Source: Methylobacterium ajmalii
GTDB taxonomy: Bacteria > Pseudomonadota > Alphaproteobacteria > Rhizobiales > Beijerinckiaceae
Reading direction: 5' to 3'
Assembly (NCBI RefSeq): GCF_016613415.1
Contig: NZ_JACWCT010000056.1
Span: 1 to 39,323, forward strand
Length of the DNA stretch: 39,323 nucleotides
The position numbers and the translations under genes are program-made. This document shows positions 1 through 7,129 of this stretch, piece after piece. The notes beneath the pieces are model-generated. The model did no database searches and had not been told where the DNA came from. It saw only the letters and a list, made by a program, of their open reading frames with translations. Each line of letters opens with the position of its first letter. Positions within the stretch are counted from its first letter, which is position 1.

Positions 1-125
1 GTGCTGACAGAACGATCCAGGTCCACACGCGTCAGAACAGACGCCCGAGCCCGCGCGCCATCAGCCCAAAACACGCCGCAAGCCACTGCCCGGTGAATAA
101 GACGGGCTAGAGCGGCGCCCGATTC

Positions 126-145
126 GCGGTGCGACCGCGCACCGC
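126..145. repeat. GC-rich inverted repeat
   Basis: An 8-bp perfect inverted repeat, GCGGTGCG / CGCACCGC, is separated by ACCG. It lies in the gene-free stretch 1-485 with no U-tract after it, so it is not a convincing terminator. It may belong to the dispersed repeats that fill this gap. Confidence 0.5.
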
Positions 146-159
146 TCCGGGGCTTTGAC

Positions 160-212
160 CTTGCCGCGTTTTCCATCGACGAACCGAAATCCGCTTCGTC
201 GAAAATCGCTCA
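160..212. repeat. dispersed intergenic repeat, copy 1
   Basis: This stretch aligns with 263-313: both run TTG(C/T)CGC(G/A)TTTT..., then GA(C/T)GAACCG, ATCC(G/A)CTTCGTCG, and end GAAAAT(C)GCTC. The core resembles the short repeat found between genes of many Rhizobiales (GAACCGGNATCCACTTCG type). That family link is from memory. The pair brackets a strong hairpin at 213-251. No coding potential is visible here. Confidence 0.65.
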
Positions 213-251
213 AGAGAGCTTCACGATCGCGCTGCGATCGCGAAGCTCTCT
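213..251. repeat. 18-bp-stem palindrome between two repeats
   Basis: The arms are 213-230 and 234-251, with a 3-nt loop (GCT) and a single mismatch. They begin AGAGAGCTTC and end in CGATCGC at the loop. The sequence resembles the palindrome at 4194-4227 (GAGAGC, A/T, TC, then CGATCGC), so the two probably belong to one family. There is no T-tract on either side, so termination is not obvious at this copy. Confidence 0.7.
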
Positions 252-262
252 AAGTCATTGTC

Positions 263-313
263 TTGTCGCATTTTTTCGATGAACCGGCATCCACTTCGTC
301 GGAAAATGCTCTA
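263..313. repeat. dispersed intergenic repeat, copy 2
   Basis: This is the second copy of the roughly 50-bp repeat described at 160-212, in the same orientation and about 100 bp away. It contains ATCCACTTCGTCGGAAAATG. The remaining 314-485 is the untranslated stretch before the HD-GYP gene, and I see no further feature there apart from the purine-rich GAAGGGAAACCCGGGG just before that start codon. Confidence 0.65.
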
Positions 314-485
314 GGTTGTCTTCCGGCGTGCCGGTGCGGCGGCCTGGAAGCGGAGCGGGATCAAGCTTTTGCGCGAAGCACGGGACGAGGCTGCGGTCGT
401 CGCGAAGCTTCCCAGGCTTAAAGAACGGTTTATCAAGCCGCGGTAGCTTGAGCCATCATCCGGTGCGAAGGGAAACCCGGGGACC

Positions 486-1547
486 ATGACCAACGCAGCC
501 GATCCCGCCGTCGTGATCGTCACGGCCCGGCCCGATCCCGGCGGGCTGGCCCGGCTGTTCGCCTCCGACTACCCGACCCTGGCCGTCACCGATCCCGCCG
601 CCGCGCTGGCGATCCTCGACCGCCGGCCGGCCGACCTCGTGCTGATCGAGGCCGGGCCCGGCCTCGACGCGCTCGGGACCGGGCTCGGCTTCGTGCGCGA
701 CCTGCGCCGACGCGCGCATCTCGCCCAGGCCTCGATCCTGCTCGTCGCCGCCGGCGACCCGGCCGAGACCCGCGACCGGGCGCTCGCGGCCGGCGCCACC
801 GACGTGGTGCTCGCCTCCCTCGACACCTCCGACCTCGCCCTGCGCGGCCGCAACCTGATCGCGCTCGCCCGGGCCCAGGGCGCGGCCGAGGGCCGGACCC
901 ACGCCCTGGCGCAGGAGGTCGAGCGGGCGCTGGCCGAGAGCCAGGAGCGCGAGCGCGAGATCATCCGGCGGCTGATGGTGGCGGCGGAGTACCGCGACGA
1001 CCAGGCCGGCGGCCACCTGACACGGGTCGCCGGCTGCGTGCTGGCGATCACCGACGGGCTCGGCCTGTCGGAGGAGGAGGGCAACGACATCGCGCTCGCC
1101 TCGACCATGCACGACATCGGCAAGATCGGCGTCGCCGACAGCATCCTGCGCAAGGCCGGCCCGCTCACCGACGCCGAGCGGACCGAGATGATGCAGCACG
1201 CCCTGCGCGGCTACCGGATGCTGCACGACAGCCCCTCGCCCCTGCTGCGCCTCGCCGCCGAGATCGCGCTCACCCATCACGAGCGCTGGGACGGCGGCGG
1301 CTACCCGCAGGGGCTCAAGGGCACCGAGATCCCGCTCGCCGGCCGCATCACCGCCGTGGCCGATGTATTCGATGCCCTGATCTCCGCCCGGGTGTACAAG
1401 CCGGGCTGGCCGTTGGAACGGGCCCGCCGCTTCCTCGAGGAGCAGTCCGGCGCGCATTTCGATCCGGCCTGCGTCGCCGCCTTCCTGTCGCGCTGGGAGG
1501 ATGTCGTGACCCTCGTCGAGGAGCGCCCGGCGGACCAGGCGGCGTGA
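486..1547 (+). CDS. HD-GYP domain protein with degenerate receiver domain
   Basis: This is a 353-residue predicted cyclic-di-GMP phosphodiesterase or HD-GYP-type regulator. Residues 1 to about 130 have the alternating pattern of a response-regulator receiver. The usual acidic pair is replaced (VVIVTARPD), and the phospho-acceptor position reads LIEAGPG, with Glu where Asp is expected. A charged helix near 140-160 links it to the HD-GYP domain. That domain keeps H209-D210 (HDIGKIGV), H264-H265 and the GGGYP segment, followed by AGRITAVADVFDAL, so metal binding looks intact. No membrane segment is seen, so it should be cytoplasmic. It stands alone and is convergent with the next gene. The start is supported by a purine-rich stretch just upstream. 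The HD-GYP assignment is secure; turnover of c-di-GMP is inferred from the family. Confidence 0.9.
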   Translation: MTNAADPAVVIVTARPDPGGLARLFASDYPTLAVTDPAAALAILDRRPADLVLIEAGPGLDALGTGLGFVRDLRRRAHLAQASILLVAAGDPAETRDRALAAGATDVVLASLDTSDLALRGRNLIALARAQGAAEGRTHALAQEVERALAESQEREREIIRRLMVAAEYRDDQAGGHLTRVAGCVLAITDGLGLSEEEGNDIALASTMHDIGKIGVADSILRKAGPLTDAERTEMMQHALRGYRMLHDSPSPLLRLAAEIALTHHERWDGGGYPQGLKGTEIPLAGRITAVADVFDALISARVYKPGWPLERARRFLEEQSGAHFDPACVAAFLSRWEDVVTLVEERPADQAA

Positions 1548-1552
1548 GGGGA

Positions 1553-1566
1553 GGGGCGGTCGCCCC
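1553..1566. terminator. possible bidirectional terminator hairpin
   Basis: The hairpin GGGGCG-GT-CGCCCC lies between the convergent HD-GYP and DUF427 genes. It has a 6-bp GC stem and no T-run, so it could aid termination only weakly. Confidence 0.3.
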
Positions 1567-1579
1567 CGCCGTCGCCCGT

Positions 1580-2083
1580 CTACCAACCCATCGTGCCGGC
1601 TTCGCCCTTGAACGGGCCGACGATCCTGCGGGTGATCCAGCCGCCGTAGAAGCCGCCGGGCTGCGGCGTCACGCGCTCGTCGCCGACGAAGCAGGCGTCC
1701 ATCGCCCCGGCATAGAAGGCGACGTGCCCGGCGAGCGCCGCGAAGGCGGCGGTCGGCCCCGGATAGGCCCAGGCTGCCCGCTCCGCCCGCCGTCCCGGCC
1801 CCACCACGTCGTAGTAGAGCGCCCGGCCCTTCCACTCGCACAGCGATCCGCCGCCGGCCGGCGCGAGTGCGCCCGGAAGGATGTCGTCGGGCGGCAGGTA
1901 GTAGCTCGGCGGGTGCGAGGTCTCCAGCACGCGCCAGCCCCGCATCGTGTCGGCGATGGTGGTGCCGTCGAACACCACCCGCAGGCGCTCGGGCACCGGC
2001 TCCAGCCGGGGCGGGCGGGGATAGTCCCACACGCTCTCCTGGCCGGGACCCGCCGGGTCGGGATCGGGATGGCCGCGCAGCAT
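1580..2083 (-). CDS. DUF427 domain protein
   Basis: This 167-residue protein matches the DUF427 family. It shows the family signatures ADTMRGWRVLETSHPPSYYL, then LCEWKGRALYYDV and an AWAYPGP segment. The family is small, soluble and of unknown biochemical role. No signal peptide or membrane helix is visible. The start is chosen at the second of two overlapping ATGs because AGGAGAA lies about 8 bases upstream. It is convergent with the HD-GYP gene and divergent from the L,D-transpeptidase-like gene, so it is probably its own transcription unit. The family assignment is good, but no function is claimed. Confidence 0.85.
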   Translation of the reverse strand: MLRGHPDPDPAGPGQESVWDYPRPPRLEPVPERLRVVFDGTTIADTMRGWRVLETSHPPSYYLPPDDILPGALAPAGGGSLCEWKGRALYYDVVGPGRRAERAAWAYPGPTAAFAALAGHVAFYAGAMDACFVGDERVTPQPGGFYGGWITRRIVGPFKGEAGTMGW

Positions 2084-2265
2084 CGCATCGTTCTCCTGGG
2101 ATCGCCCCGGTCAACGCCGGCGAGACCGGAAAGTGTCGCGCCGTGGCCCGCGCGATCTTGCCAGCGCGGCCGTAGGGCGGCAGGGTCCGCGCCGGAACGA
2201 CCATGCGGCGGGGGGATGCCGACCCCTTCCCCGGCCGGATGGCAGGAAGACGGGACGCCAGACTC

Positions 2266-2937
2266 ATGACCGCGACCTCGCCGATGCACCGTGCCCGGCT
2301 CCTCGACCGCCGCGCTTTCCTCGCCGGCTCGGCCGCGAGCCTCGGCGCCCTCGGGCTCGCCGGCTGCGCCACCACCGACGGCATGAGCCTCGCCGAGGCC
2401 TCGGCCCTCTACGGGCCGGTCCCGACGGAAAAATTCCCGATCCCGGCGACCGACATCAGCAAGGTCGACCCGAAATACTACCGCCGCACGGTGCAGTACG
2501 CCTCCAAGGAGGCGCCGGGCACGATCGTCGTCGACCCGAGGAACTATTACCTCTACCGGATCGAGGAGGGCGGTCTCGCCACCCGCTACGGCGCCAATGT
2601 CGGCCGCGACGGATTCCGCTGGAGCGGCGACGCCTATGTCGGCCGCAAGAGCGAGTGGGCGACCTGGACCCCGCCGCGCGAGATGATCAAGCGCCAGCCC
2701 GAGGTGGCGAAGTGGGCCCGCGGCATGCCGGGCGGCCTCGAGAACCCCCTCGGGGCCCGCACCCTGCACCTGTACCAGAACGGCGCCTATACGCTCTACA
2801 CGATCTACGCCAGCAGCGAGCCGGACTCGATCGGCTCCGGCATCACCAGCGGCTGCGTCGGCCTGCTGAGCCAGGACATGATCCACCTGTACGAGCGGAC
2901 CCCCGTGAAGACCAAGGTGGTGGTGCTGCCGGCGTAG
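2266..2937 (+). CDS. L,D-transpeptidase (YkuD)-like lipoprotein, altered active site
   Basis: This is a 223-residue exported protein. The N-terminus has a twin-arginine-like signal (DRRAFLAGSA) ending in a lipobox, LGLAGC, so it is probably a Tat-exported lipoprotein. The remainder matches YkuD: GTIVVDPRNYYLYRI, then GRDGFRWSGDAYVGRK, and finally TSGCVGL with the catalytic Cys. In classical YkuD enzymes the preceding motif is IHGTNEP and the Cys is followed by IR. Here these read IYASSEP and CVGL, so the conserved His and Arg are missing. An upstream in-frame ATG at 2203 would add 21 residues before the signal and is less likely. Family members crosslink peptidoglycan or attach lipoproteins; whether this one is active is uncertain. 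Confidence 0.85.
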   Translation: MTATSPMHRARLLDRRAFLAGSAASLGALGLAGCATTDGMSLAEASALYGPVPTEKFPIPATDISKVDPKYYRRTVQYASKEAPGTIVVDPRNYYLYRIEEGGLATRYGANVGRDGFRWSGDAYVGRKSEWATWTPPREMIKRQPEVAKWARGMPGGLENPLGARTLHLYQNGAYTLYTIYASSEPDSIGSGITSGCVGLLSQDMIHLYERTPVKTKVVVLPA

Positions 2938-3299
2938 AACAACGAGCCACGCCGGTTTTCGCCGAGGGCAGAACCGCTATGGCTCGGCTCCGCGCCGAGT
3001 ACCTTGTGCGAACGAGGTATCTCAGCTCACCGTCGACCTCATCCCGACGTATCGGTCCATCACCAAGGGACCGACCTCGAAGGGAGGTTGCAGAGGCCCT
3101 TGAGATAGCCTGATGTCTCCTCCGAGGTCAGCCGATCTTCGAGGTCGCGCGATGTCCGATCGCCGACAAGTCAGACGAAGTCGAGAGAGGGACGGAACTT
3201 CAGAACCCGGTCGAACAGACCCCGACCGTCGGCGCCCGTTCGGGGCTCTCGCCGCCGAACAGGCTCCCTCTCGACGGGTCGGGGCTGTGCCCCGCCGCC
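2938..3299. other. intergenic, no gene seen; decayed repeat at about 3035-3105
   Basis: This 362-bp gap separates two gene ends and shows no convincing coding sequence. Positions 3035-3105 begin GACCTCATCC and contain CCTCGAAGGGAGG. The first motif is shared with 33188-33197, which suggests a decayed copy of one dispersed repeat. A 6-bp hairpin, CGGGGC-TGT-GCCCCG (3280-3294), sits just past the fabI stop codon and may help end that transcript. Confidence 0.5.
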
Positions 3300-4127
3300 T
3301 CAGGCGTCGGTCACGCCCGCCGCGTCCTGCGCCTTCAGCACGTCCGGGCGCGGCATCGAGATGATGTTGTAGCCCGAATCGACGAAGTGGGTCTCGCCGG
3401 TGACGCTGCCCGAGAGCGGGGAGAGCAGGTACAGACCCGAGCCGCCGATATCCTCCAGCGTCGCGGTGCGGCGCAGGGGGGCGTGAGCGGCCTGGTGGTT
3501 GAACATCAGCCGGGCGTCGGCGATGCCGGCGCCTGCGAGCGTCCGCACGGGGCCGGCCGAGAGGGCGTTGACCCGGATGCCCTGGGGCCCGAGATCGGCC
3601 GCGAGGTAGCGCACCGAGGCCTCGAGCGCCGCCTTCGCCAGCCCCATCACGTTGTAGTTCGGCATGACGCGGGTCGAGCCGCCATAGGTCAGCGTCAGGA
3701 GGCTGCCGCCCGGCCGCATGCGCTTGGCCGCCCGCTGCGCCACTTCCGTGAACGAGAAGCAGGAGATCACCATCGTGCGGGAAAAGTTCTCCCGCGTGGT
3801 GGCGTCGACGTAGCGGCCCTTGAGCTGCGCCTTGTCGGAGAAGCCGATGGCGTGGACGACGAAGTCGAAGCCCTCGGGCCAGGCCTCGTCGAGGGCGGCA
3901 AAGACCGCGTCGACGCTCGCCAGATCCTCGACGTCGCAGGGAAGCACCAGGGAGGAGCCGAGGATCTGGGCGAGCGGCCCGACGCGGCGGCCCAAAGCCT
4001 CGCCCTGGTAGGTGAAGGCCAGTTCGGCACCCTGGGCCCTCAGGGCCCGGGCGATGCCCCAGGCGATGGAGTGGTCGTTCGCGACACCCATCACGAGGCC
4101 GCGTCTGCCTGCCATCAAACCCGTCAC
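3300..4127 (-). CDS. fabI: enoyl-[acyl-carrier-protein] reductase (NADH)
   Basis: FabI performs the last reduction of each fatty acid elongation cycle, converting trans-2-enoyl-ACP to acyl-ACP. The 275-residue SDR-like protein starts RRGLVMGVANDHSIAWGIA, the FabI form of the nucleotide-binding loop. It has YNVMGLAKAALEA, carrying the catalytic Tyr and Lys, then IRVNALSAGPVRTLA, typical of FabI. GTG at 4127 is chosen because GGAGGA lies about 7 bases upstream; the in-frame ATG 12 bases later would be too far from it. The gene follows fabB on the same strand, but a strong terminator separates them, so it needs its own promoter or read-through. Length and motifs are normal. Confidence 0.95.
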   Translation of the reverse strand: MTGLMAGRRGLVMGVANDHSIAWGIARALRAQGAELAFTYQGEALGRRVGPLAQILGSSLVLPCDVEDLASVDAVFAALDEAWPEGFDFVVHAIGFSDKAQLKGRYVDATTRENFSRTMVISCFSFTEVAQRAAKRMRPGGSLLTLTYGGSTRVMPNYNVMGLAKAALEASVRYLAADLGPQGIRVNALSAGPVRTLAGAGIADARLMFNHQAAHAPLRRTATLEDIGGSGLYLLSPLSGSVTGETHFVDSGYNIISMPRPDVLKAQDAAGVTDA

Positions 4128-4145
4128 GCCTGATCCTCCGCTCCA

Positions 4146-4180
4146 GCATTTTTCGACGACGGATCGTCGAGAGGAAATGC
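4146..4180 (-). promoter_or_regulatory. imperfect palindrome in the fabI leader
   Basis: The core is TCGACGA-CGGA-TCGTCGA (4153-4170). It is extended outwards to GCAT...ATGC, giving an imperfect 35-bp palindrome immediately before the fabI ribosome-binding site and just after the fabB terminator. It resembles the TTCGTCGGAAAATGC part of the repeat at 263-313, so it may be a degenerate repeat copy. A role in fabI control is only a possibility. Confidence 0.45.
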
Positions 4181-4187
4181 GGCACCT

Positions 4188-4227
4188 AAAAAAACGAGAG
4201 CATCGCGCGATCGCGCGATGCTCTCGT
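4188..4227 (-). terminator. rho-independent terminator after fabB
   Basis: A perfect 34-bp palindrome (4194-4227; arms begin ACGAGAGCATC and are centred on GCGA/TCGC) is followed on the minus strand by seven consecutive T residues (A-run 4188-4194 on the plus strand). This is a textbook intrinsic terminator for transcripts coming from fabA-fabB. It lies about 60 bp before the fabI start codon. Confidence 0.85.
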
Positions 4228-4293
4228 GTCGATGGATCGGGCGTTTACGCGGGCGGCCGGCTCCTGTCCACGTGTCGTGGATGGGGTACCGCG

Positions 4294-5520
4294 TCAGGCG
4301 TCGACGTGCTTGAGCACCAGGGTGGCGTTGGTACCGCCGAACCCGAACGAGTTGCTCAGCACGTGGCCGAGCTTCGCGTCGTCCTTGCGGGCGCGCAGGA
4401 TCGGCATGTCGGCGAAGGCCGGATCGAGCTCGTCGATATGGGCGCTCTCGCAGATGAAGCCGTTGTTCATCATCAGGAGCGAGTAGATCGCCTCCTGCAC
4501 GCCGGTGGCGCCGAGCGAGTGGCCGGTGAGCGACTTGGTGGCGGCGATCGGCGGGCAGGCGTCGCCCGCGCCGAACACCTCGCGGATCGCCTCGATCTCC
4601 TTGTCGTCTCCGACGGGGGTCGAGGTGGCGTGCGGGTTGATGTAGTCGATCCTGGCGCCCTTCAGGCCCTCGATCGCCTGGCGCATGCAGCGCACCGCGC
4701 CCTCGCCGGAGGGGGCCACCATGTCGTGGCCGTCGGACGTCGCGCCGTAGCCCGCGACCTCGCCGTAGATGCGCGCGCCGCGGGCGCGGGCATGCTCCAG
4801 TTCCTCCAGCACCAGCACGCCGGCGCCGCCCGCGATGACGAAGCCATCGCGGTTCTTGTCGTAGGCGCGCGAGGCCCGGGCCGGGGTGTCGTTGTACTTG
4901 GAGGACATCGCCCCCATGGCGTCGAACAGGACCGAGAGGGTCCAGTCGAGCTCCTCGCAGCCGCCGGCGAAGATGATGTCCTGGCGGCCGGCCTGAATGA
5001 TCTCGGCGGCGTTGCCGATGCAGTGGTTCGACGTCGCGCAGGCCGACGAGATTGAGTAATTCACGCCGCGAATCTTGAACCAGGTCGCGAGCGTGGCGGA
5101 GGCGGTCGAGGACATGGCCTTGGGCACCGCGAACGGCCCGACGCGCTTCGGCCCCTTGGCGCGAGCGATGTCGGCGGCCTCGACGAGCGCGCGGGTCGAG
5201 GGACCGCCCGAGCCCATGATGATGCCGGTGCGCTCGTGCGAGACCTCGGCCTGCTCGAGGCCGGCGTCGCGGATGGCCTGCTCCATCGCGACGTGGTTCC
5301 AGGCGGTGCCGCCGCCGTGGAAGCGCATCGCGCGGCGGTCCACCACCTCCTCGGCGTTGAGGGTCGGTGCGCCCGCGACCTGGCTGCGGAAGCCGTGCGC
5401 GGAAAAATCCTCGGCGCGCGAGATGCCCGAGCGCGCCTCGCGCAACGACGCCAGCACCTCCTGGGTGGAATTTCCGATGGACGAGACGATGCCCATCCCG
5501 GTGATTGCCACGCGCCTCAT
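4294..5520 (-). CDS. fabB: 3-oxoacyl-ACP synthase I (FabB)
   Basis: This 408-residue ketosynthase condenses malonyl-ACP with acyl-ACP. Next to fabA it is the form needed to elongate unsaturated chains. The Cys-His-His active site is visible: [13 protein letters not shown] (Cys), [12 protein letters not shown] (first His) and [13 protein letters not shown] (Lys and second His), followed by the glycine-rich [15 protein letters not shown] at 5520 gives the usual [16 protein letters not shown] start and has GGAGGG upstream. An in-frame extension to 5598 would add 26 low-similarity residues. FabB rather than FabF is inferred from the fabA neighbour and the overall sequence. It is probably co-transcribed with fabA and ended by the terminator at 4188-4227. 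Confidence 0.93.
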   Translation of the reverse strand: MRRVAITGMGIVSSIGNSTQEVLASLREARSGISRAEDFSAHGFRSQVAGAPTLNAEEVVDRRAMRFHGGGTAWNHVAMEQAIRDAGLEQAEVSHERTGIIMGSGGPSTRALVEAADIARAKGPKRVGPFAVPKAMSSTASATLATWFKIRGVNYSISSACATSNHCIGNAAEIIQAGRQDIIFAGGCEELDWTLSVLFDAMGAMSSKYNDTPARASRAYDKNRDGFVIAGGAGVLVLEELEHARARGARIYGEVAGYGATSDGHDMVAPSGEGAVRCMRQAIEGLKGARIDYINPHATSTPVGDDKEIEAIREVFGAGDACPPIAATKSLTGHSLGATGVQEAIYSLLMMNNGFICESAHIDELDPAFADMPILRARKDDAKLGHVLSNSFGFGGTNATLVLKHVDA

Positions 5521-5757
5521 GATCGTCGGAACCCTCCGGAGCGGCGTCACGGACAAGCCCGTGAACGCCCGCGGGCGCTCTCGCCACGCGGGTGTCACCT
5601 AGGCGCCCTGCGTCCCAATCTCAACCGCCCGTTCGGGGAAAGGCTCCCGGCGTGCGGCTCGCGCCCGCACGAGCGGACCCCGTGCCTCTTAACGGAGCGC
5701 TTCGCGCCCGCATCGGCGGGCGGGTTCGACCCGCGGTCGCGGGTCGGGCCGTCGGCC

Positions 5758-6309
5758 TCAGGCGGCGGGCGTCGCGGCCTGGAACAGGCCGACGCGCAGG
5801 TCGCTCGCCTCGTAGATGCGGCGGCCGTCGGCCTCGAGCCAGCCGTCGGCGATGCCGAGCACCAGGCGGCCCTGGCGCACCCGCTTCAGGTCGACGCCGT
5901 AGACGACCTTCTTGACGCTCGGGAGCACCTGGTCGCTGAACTTGACCTCGCCGACGCCGAGCGCGCGGCCGCGGCCCGGCGAGCCGAGCCAGCCGAGGTG
6001 GAAGCCCACCATCTGCCACAGCGCATCGAGGCCGAGGCAGCCCGGCATCACGGGGTCGCCCTGGAAGTGACAGGGGAAGAACCAGAGGTCGGGCCGCACG
6101 TCGAGCTCGGCGACGACGTGGCCCTTGCCGTAGGCACCGCCCTCGCGGCCGATCGAGGTGATGCGGTCGAACATCAGCATCGGCGGCAGCGGCAGCTGGG
6201 CGTTGCCGACGCCGAACATCTCGCCGCGGCCGCAGGCCAGCAGGTCCTCGTAGGAGAAGTGCGAGGGCCGGCTCGGGGCGTCGGGAGCGGAGGTCTGGTC
6301 GGCGGACAT
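5758..6309 (-). CDS. fabA: 3-hydroxydecanoyl-ACP dehydratase/isomerase (FabA)
   Basis: FabA dehydrates 3-hydroxydecanoyl-ACP and isomerises the product to the cis-3 form, starting anaerobic-type unsaturated fatty acid synthesis. The 183-residue protein has the active-site region [20 protein letters not shown] with the catalytic His and Asp. ATG at 6309 (MSADQTS) is chosen because GAGGAA lies about 12 bases before it and the family starts near here; an upstream in-frame start would add 34 poorly conserved residues. The gap to fabB is about 237 bp, with no clear terminator. It diverges from irr across a 236-bp region, a neighbourhood shared by many Rhizobiales. Confidence 0.93.
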   Translation of the reverse strand: MSADQTSAPDAPSRPSHFSYEDLLACGRGEMFGVGNAQLPLPPMLMFDRITSIGREGGAYGKGHVVAELDVRPDLWFFPCHFQGDPVMPGCLGLDALWQMVGFHLGWLGSPGRGRALGVGEVKFSDQVLPSVKKVVYGVDLKRVRQGRLVLGIADGWLEADGRRIYEASDLRVGLFQAATPAA

Positions 6310-6472
6310 GTGCGGGGCGAATTCCTCGTGCGGGACGCCGCGGGCGCTCCGGCGATGGGCCGGTCCGCGGCGGGATGGCGCCTCGTTAACACAGCGCCCG
6401 GGACTGTTCAAAGCCGCGCCGCCGGCTTAGTCTGTAACGCTTCTGATCTGCGCCGCGACGGCCCCGGTCGGG

Positions 6473-6501
6473 TTGCGGCAGGACAGGCGCGGGCCTATAA
6501 C
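6473..6501 (+). promoter_or_regulatory. sigma-70-like promoter for irr
   Basis: TTGCGG (6473-6478) and TATAAC (6496-6501) are separated by 17 bp. Transcription would begin near 6508, which leaves about 38 nt of leader before ATG 6546 and argues against the TTG at 6513 being the start codon. I could not recognise an iron-control element (ICE box) nearby. Confidence 0.55.
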
Positions 6502-6545
6502 GGCGGTTATCCTTGTCGCAGTCCAACGAGTCGATAGTCCCGCTG

Positions 6546-7046
6546 ATGAACGACCTGTCGCCCCTGCGCGCCGTCCTCGGCGCCCGCGTCCCGGCCCTCG
6601 AGACCGGCGCTGCCGGGCAGCGCCGCGGTTGCCCGCTGTCGGAGCTTCGGGACCGTCTGCGTCGCGCCGGCCTGCGCCCGACCCGCCAGCGCCTCTCCCT
6701 CGGCTGGCTGCTGTTCGGCAAGGGCGACCGTCACCTCACCGCCGAGATGCTGTACGACGAGGCGATGCGGGCGAAGGTCCCGGTGTCGCTCGCCACCGTC
6801 TACAACACCCTGCACCAGTTCACCGAGGCCGGCCTGCTGCGCCAGCTCGCGCTCGACGGCTCCAAGGCCTACTTCGACACCAACCCGAGCGAGCACCACC
6901 ACTTCTTCCTCGAGGAAGAGGGCCAGGTCCTCGACATGCCGGATTGCGGCATCACCGTCGATTCGCTGCCCCAGGCCCCCGAGGGCATGGAGATCGCCGG
7001 CGTCGAGGTGATCGTGCGCCTGCGCCGCCGCACCGGCCGGGCCTGA
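6546..7046 (+). CDS. irr: iron response regulator Irr (Fur family)
   Basis: Irr is a heme-sensing transcription regulator that controls heme synthesis and iron genes in Rhizobiales. The 166-residue protein has a Cys-Pro at residues 29-30 (RRGCPLSEL), matching the heme regulatory motif of Bradyrhizobium japonicum Irr. A winged-helix region follows (GLRPTRQRLSLGWLLFGKG, then VPVSLATVYNTLHQFTEAGL), and then H117-H118-H119 (SEHHHFF), the second heme site in that protein. Starting at ATG 6546 puts both motifs at the same residue numbers as in B. japonicum, which supports this start over TTG 6513. It diverges from fabA and ends at a good terminator. Having both heme motifs suggests heme-triggered degradation, but this is inferred. 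Confidence 0.93.
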   Translation: MNDLSPLRAVLGARVPALETGAAGQRRGCPLSELRDRLRRAGLRPTRQRLSLGWLLFGKGDRHLTAEMLYDEAMRAKVPVSLATVYNTLHQFTEAGLLRQLALDGSKAYFDTNPSEHHHFFLEEEGQVLDMPDCGITVDSLPQAPEGMEIAGVEVIVRLRRRTGRA

Positions 7047-7071
7047 TCCACAGCCGAATTTTGGCCGAATG

Positions 7072-7106
7072 AAGGGCTGCGCCTCCGGGAGGAGCGCGGC
7101 CCTTTT
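7072..7106 (+). terminator. terminator of irr
   Basis: AAGGGCTGCGC pairs imperfectly with GCGCGGCCCTT across a CTCC/GGAG inner stem and is followed by TTTT. It lies 25 bp after the irr stop codon and before the convergent SH3-protein gene, so it may serve both directions. Confidence 0.65.
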
Positions 7107-7129
7107 GCCGTCCTGAGTGCGGGCCCGCG

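Noticed and set aside
456..2384. Long minus-strand frame of about 640 codons overlapping the HD-GYP and DUF427 genes
   Set aside because: It is antisense to a clear HD-GYP gene and, in another frame, to DUF427. Its translation is rich in Arg, Ala and Gly with no motif, as expected for high-GC shadow frames.
3113..3364. Plus-strand 83-codon frame in the gap before fabI
   Set aside because: It is very Arg-rich with no ribosome-binding site or motif, and it overlaps the end of fabI. The gap looks non-coding.
5521..5598. N-terminal extension of FabB
   Set aside because: The extra 26 residues are unlike the family, and a good ribosome-binding site precedes ATG 5520.
6513..6545. TTG start for irr
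   Set aside because: It lies only a few bases after the predicted transcription start and would shift the heme motifs from the residue numbers of the B. japonicum protein. ATG 6546 fits better.
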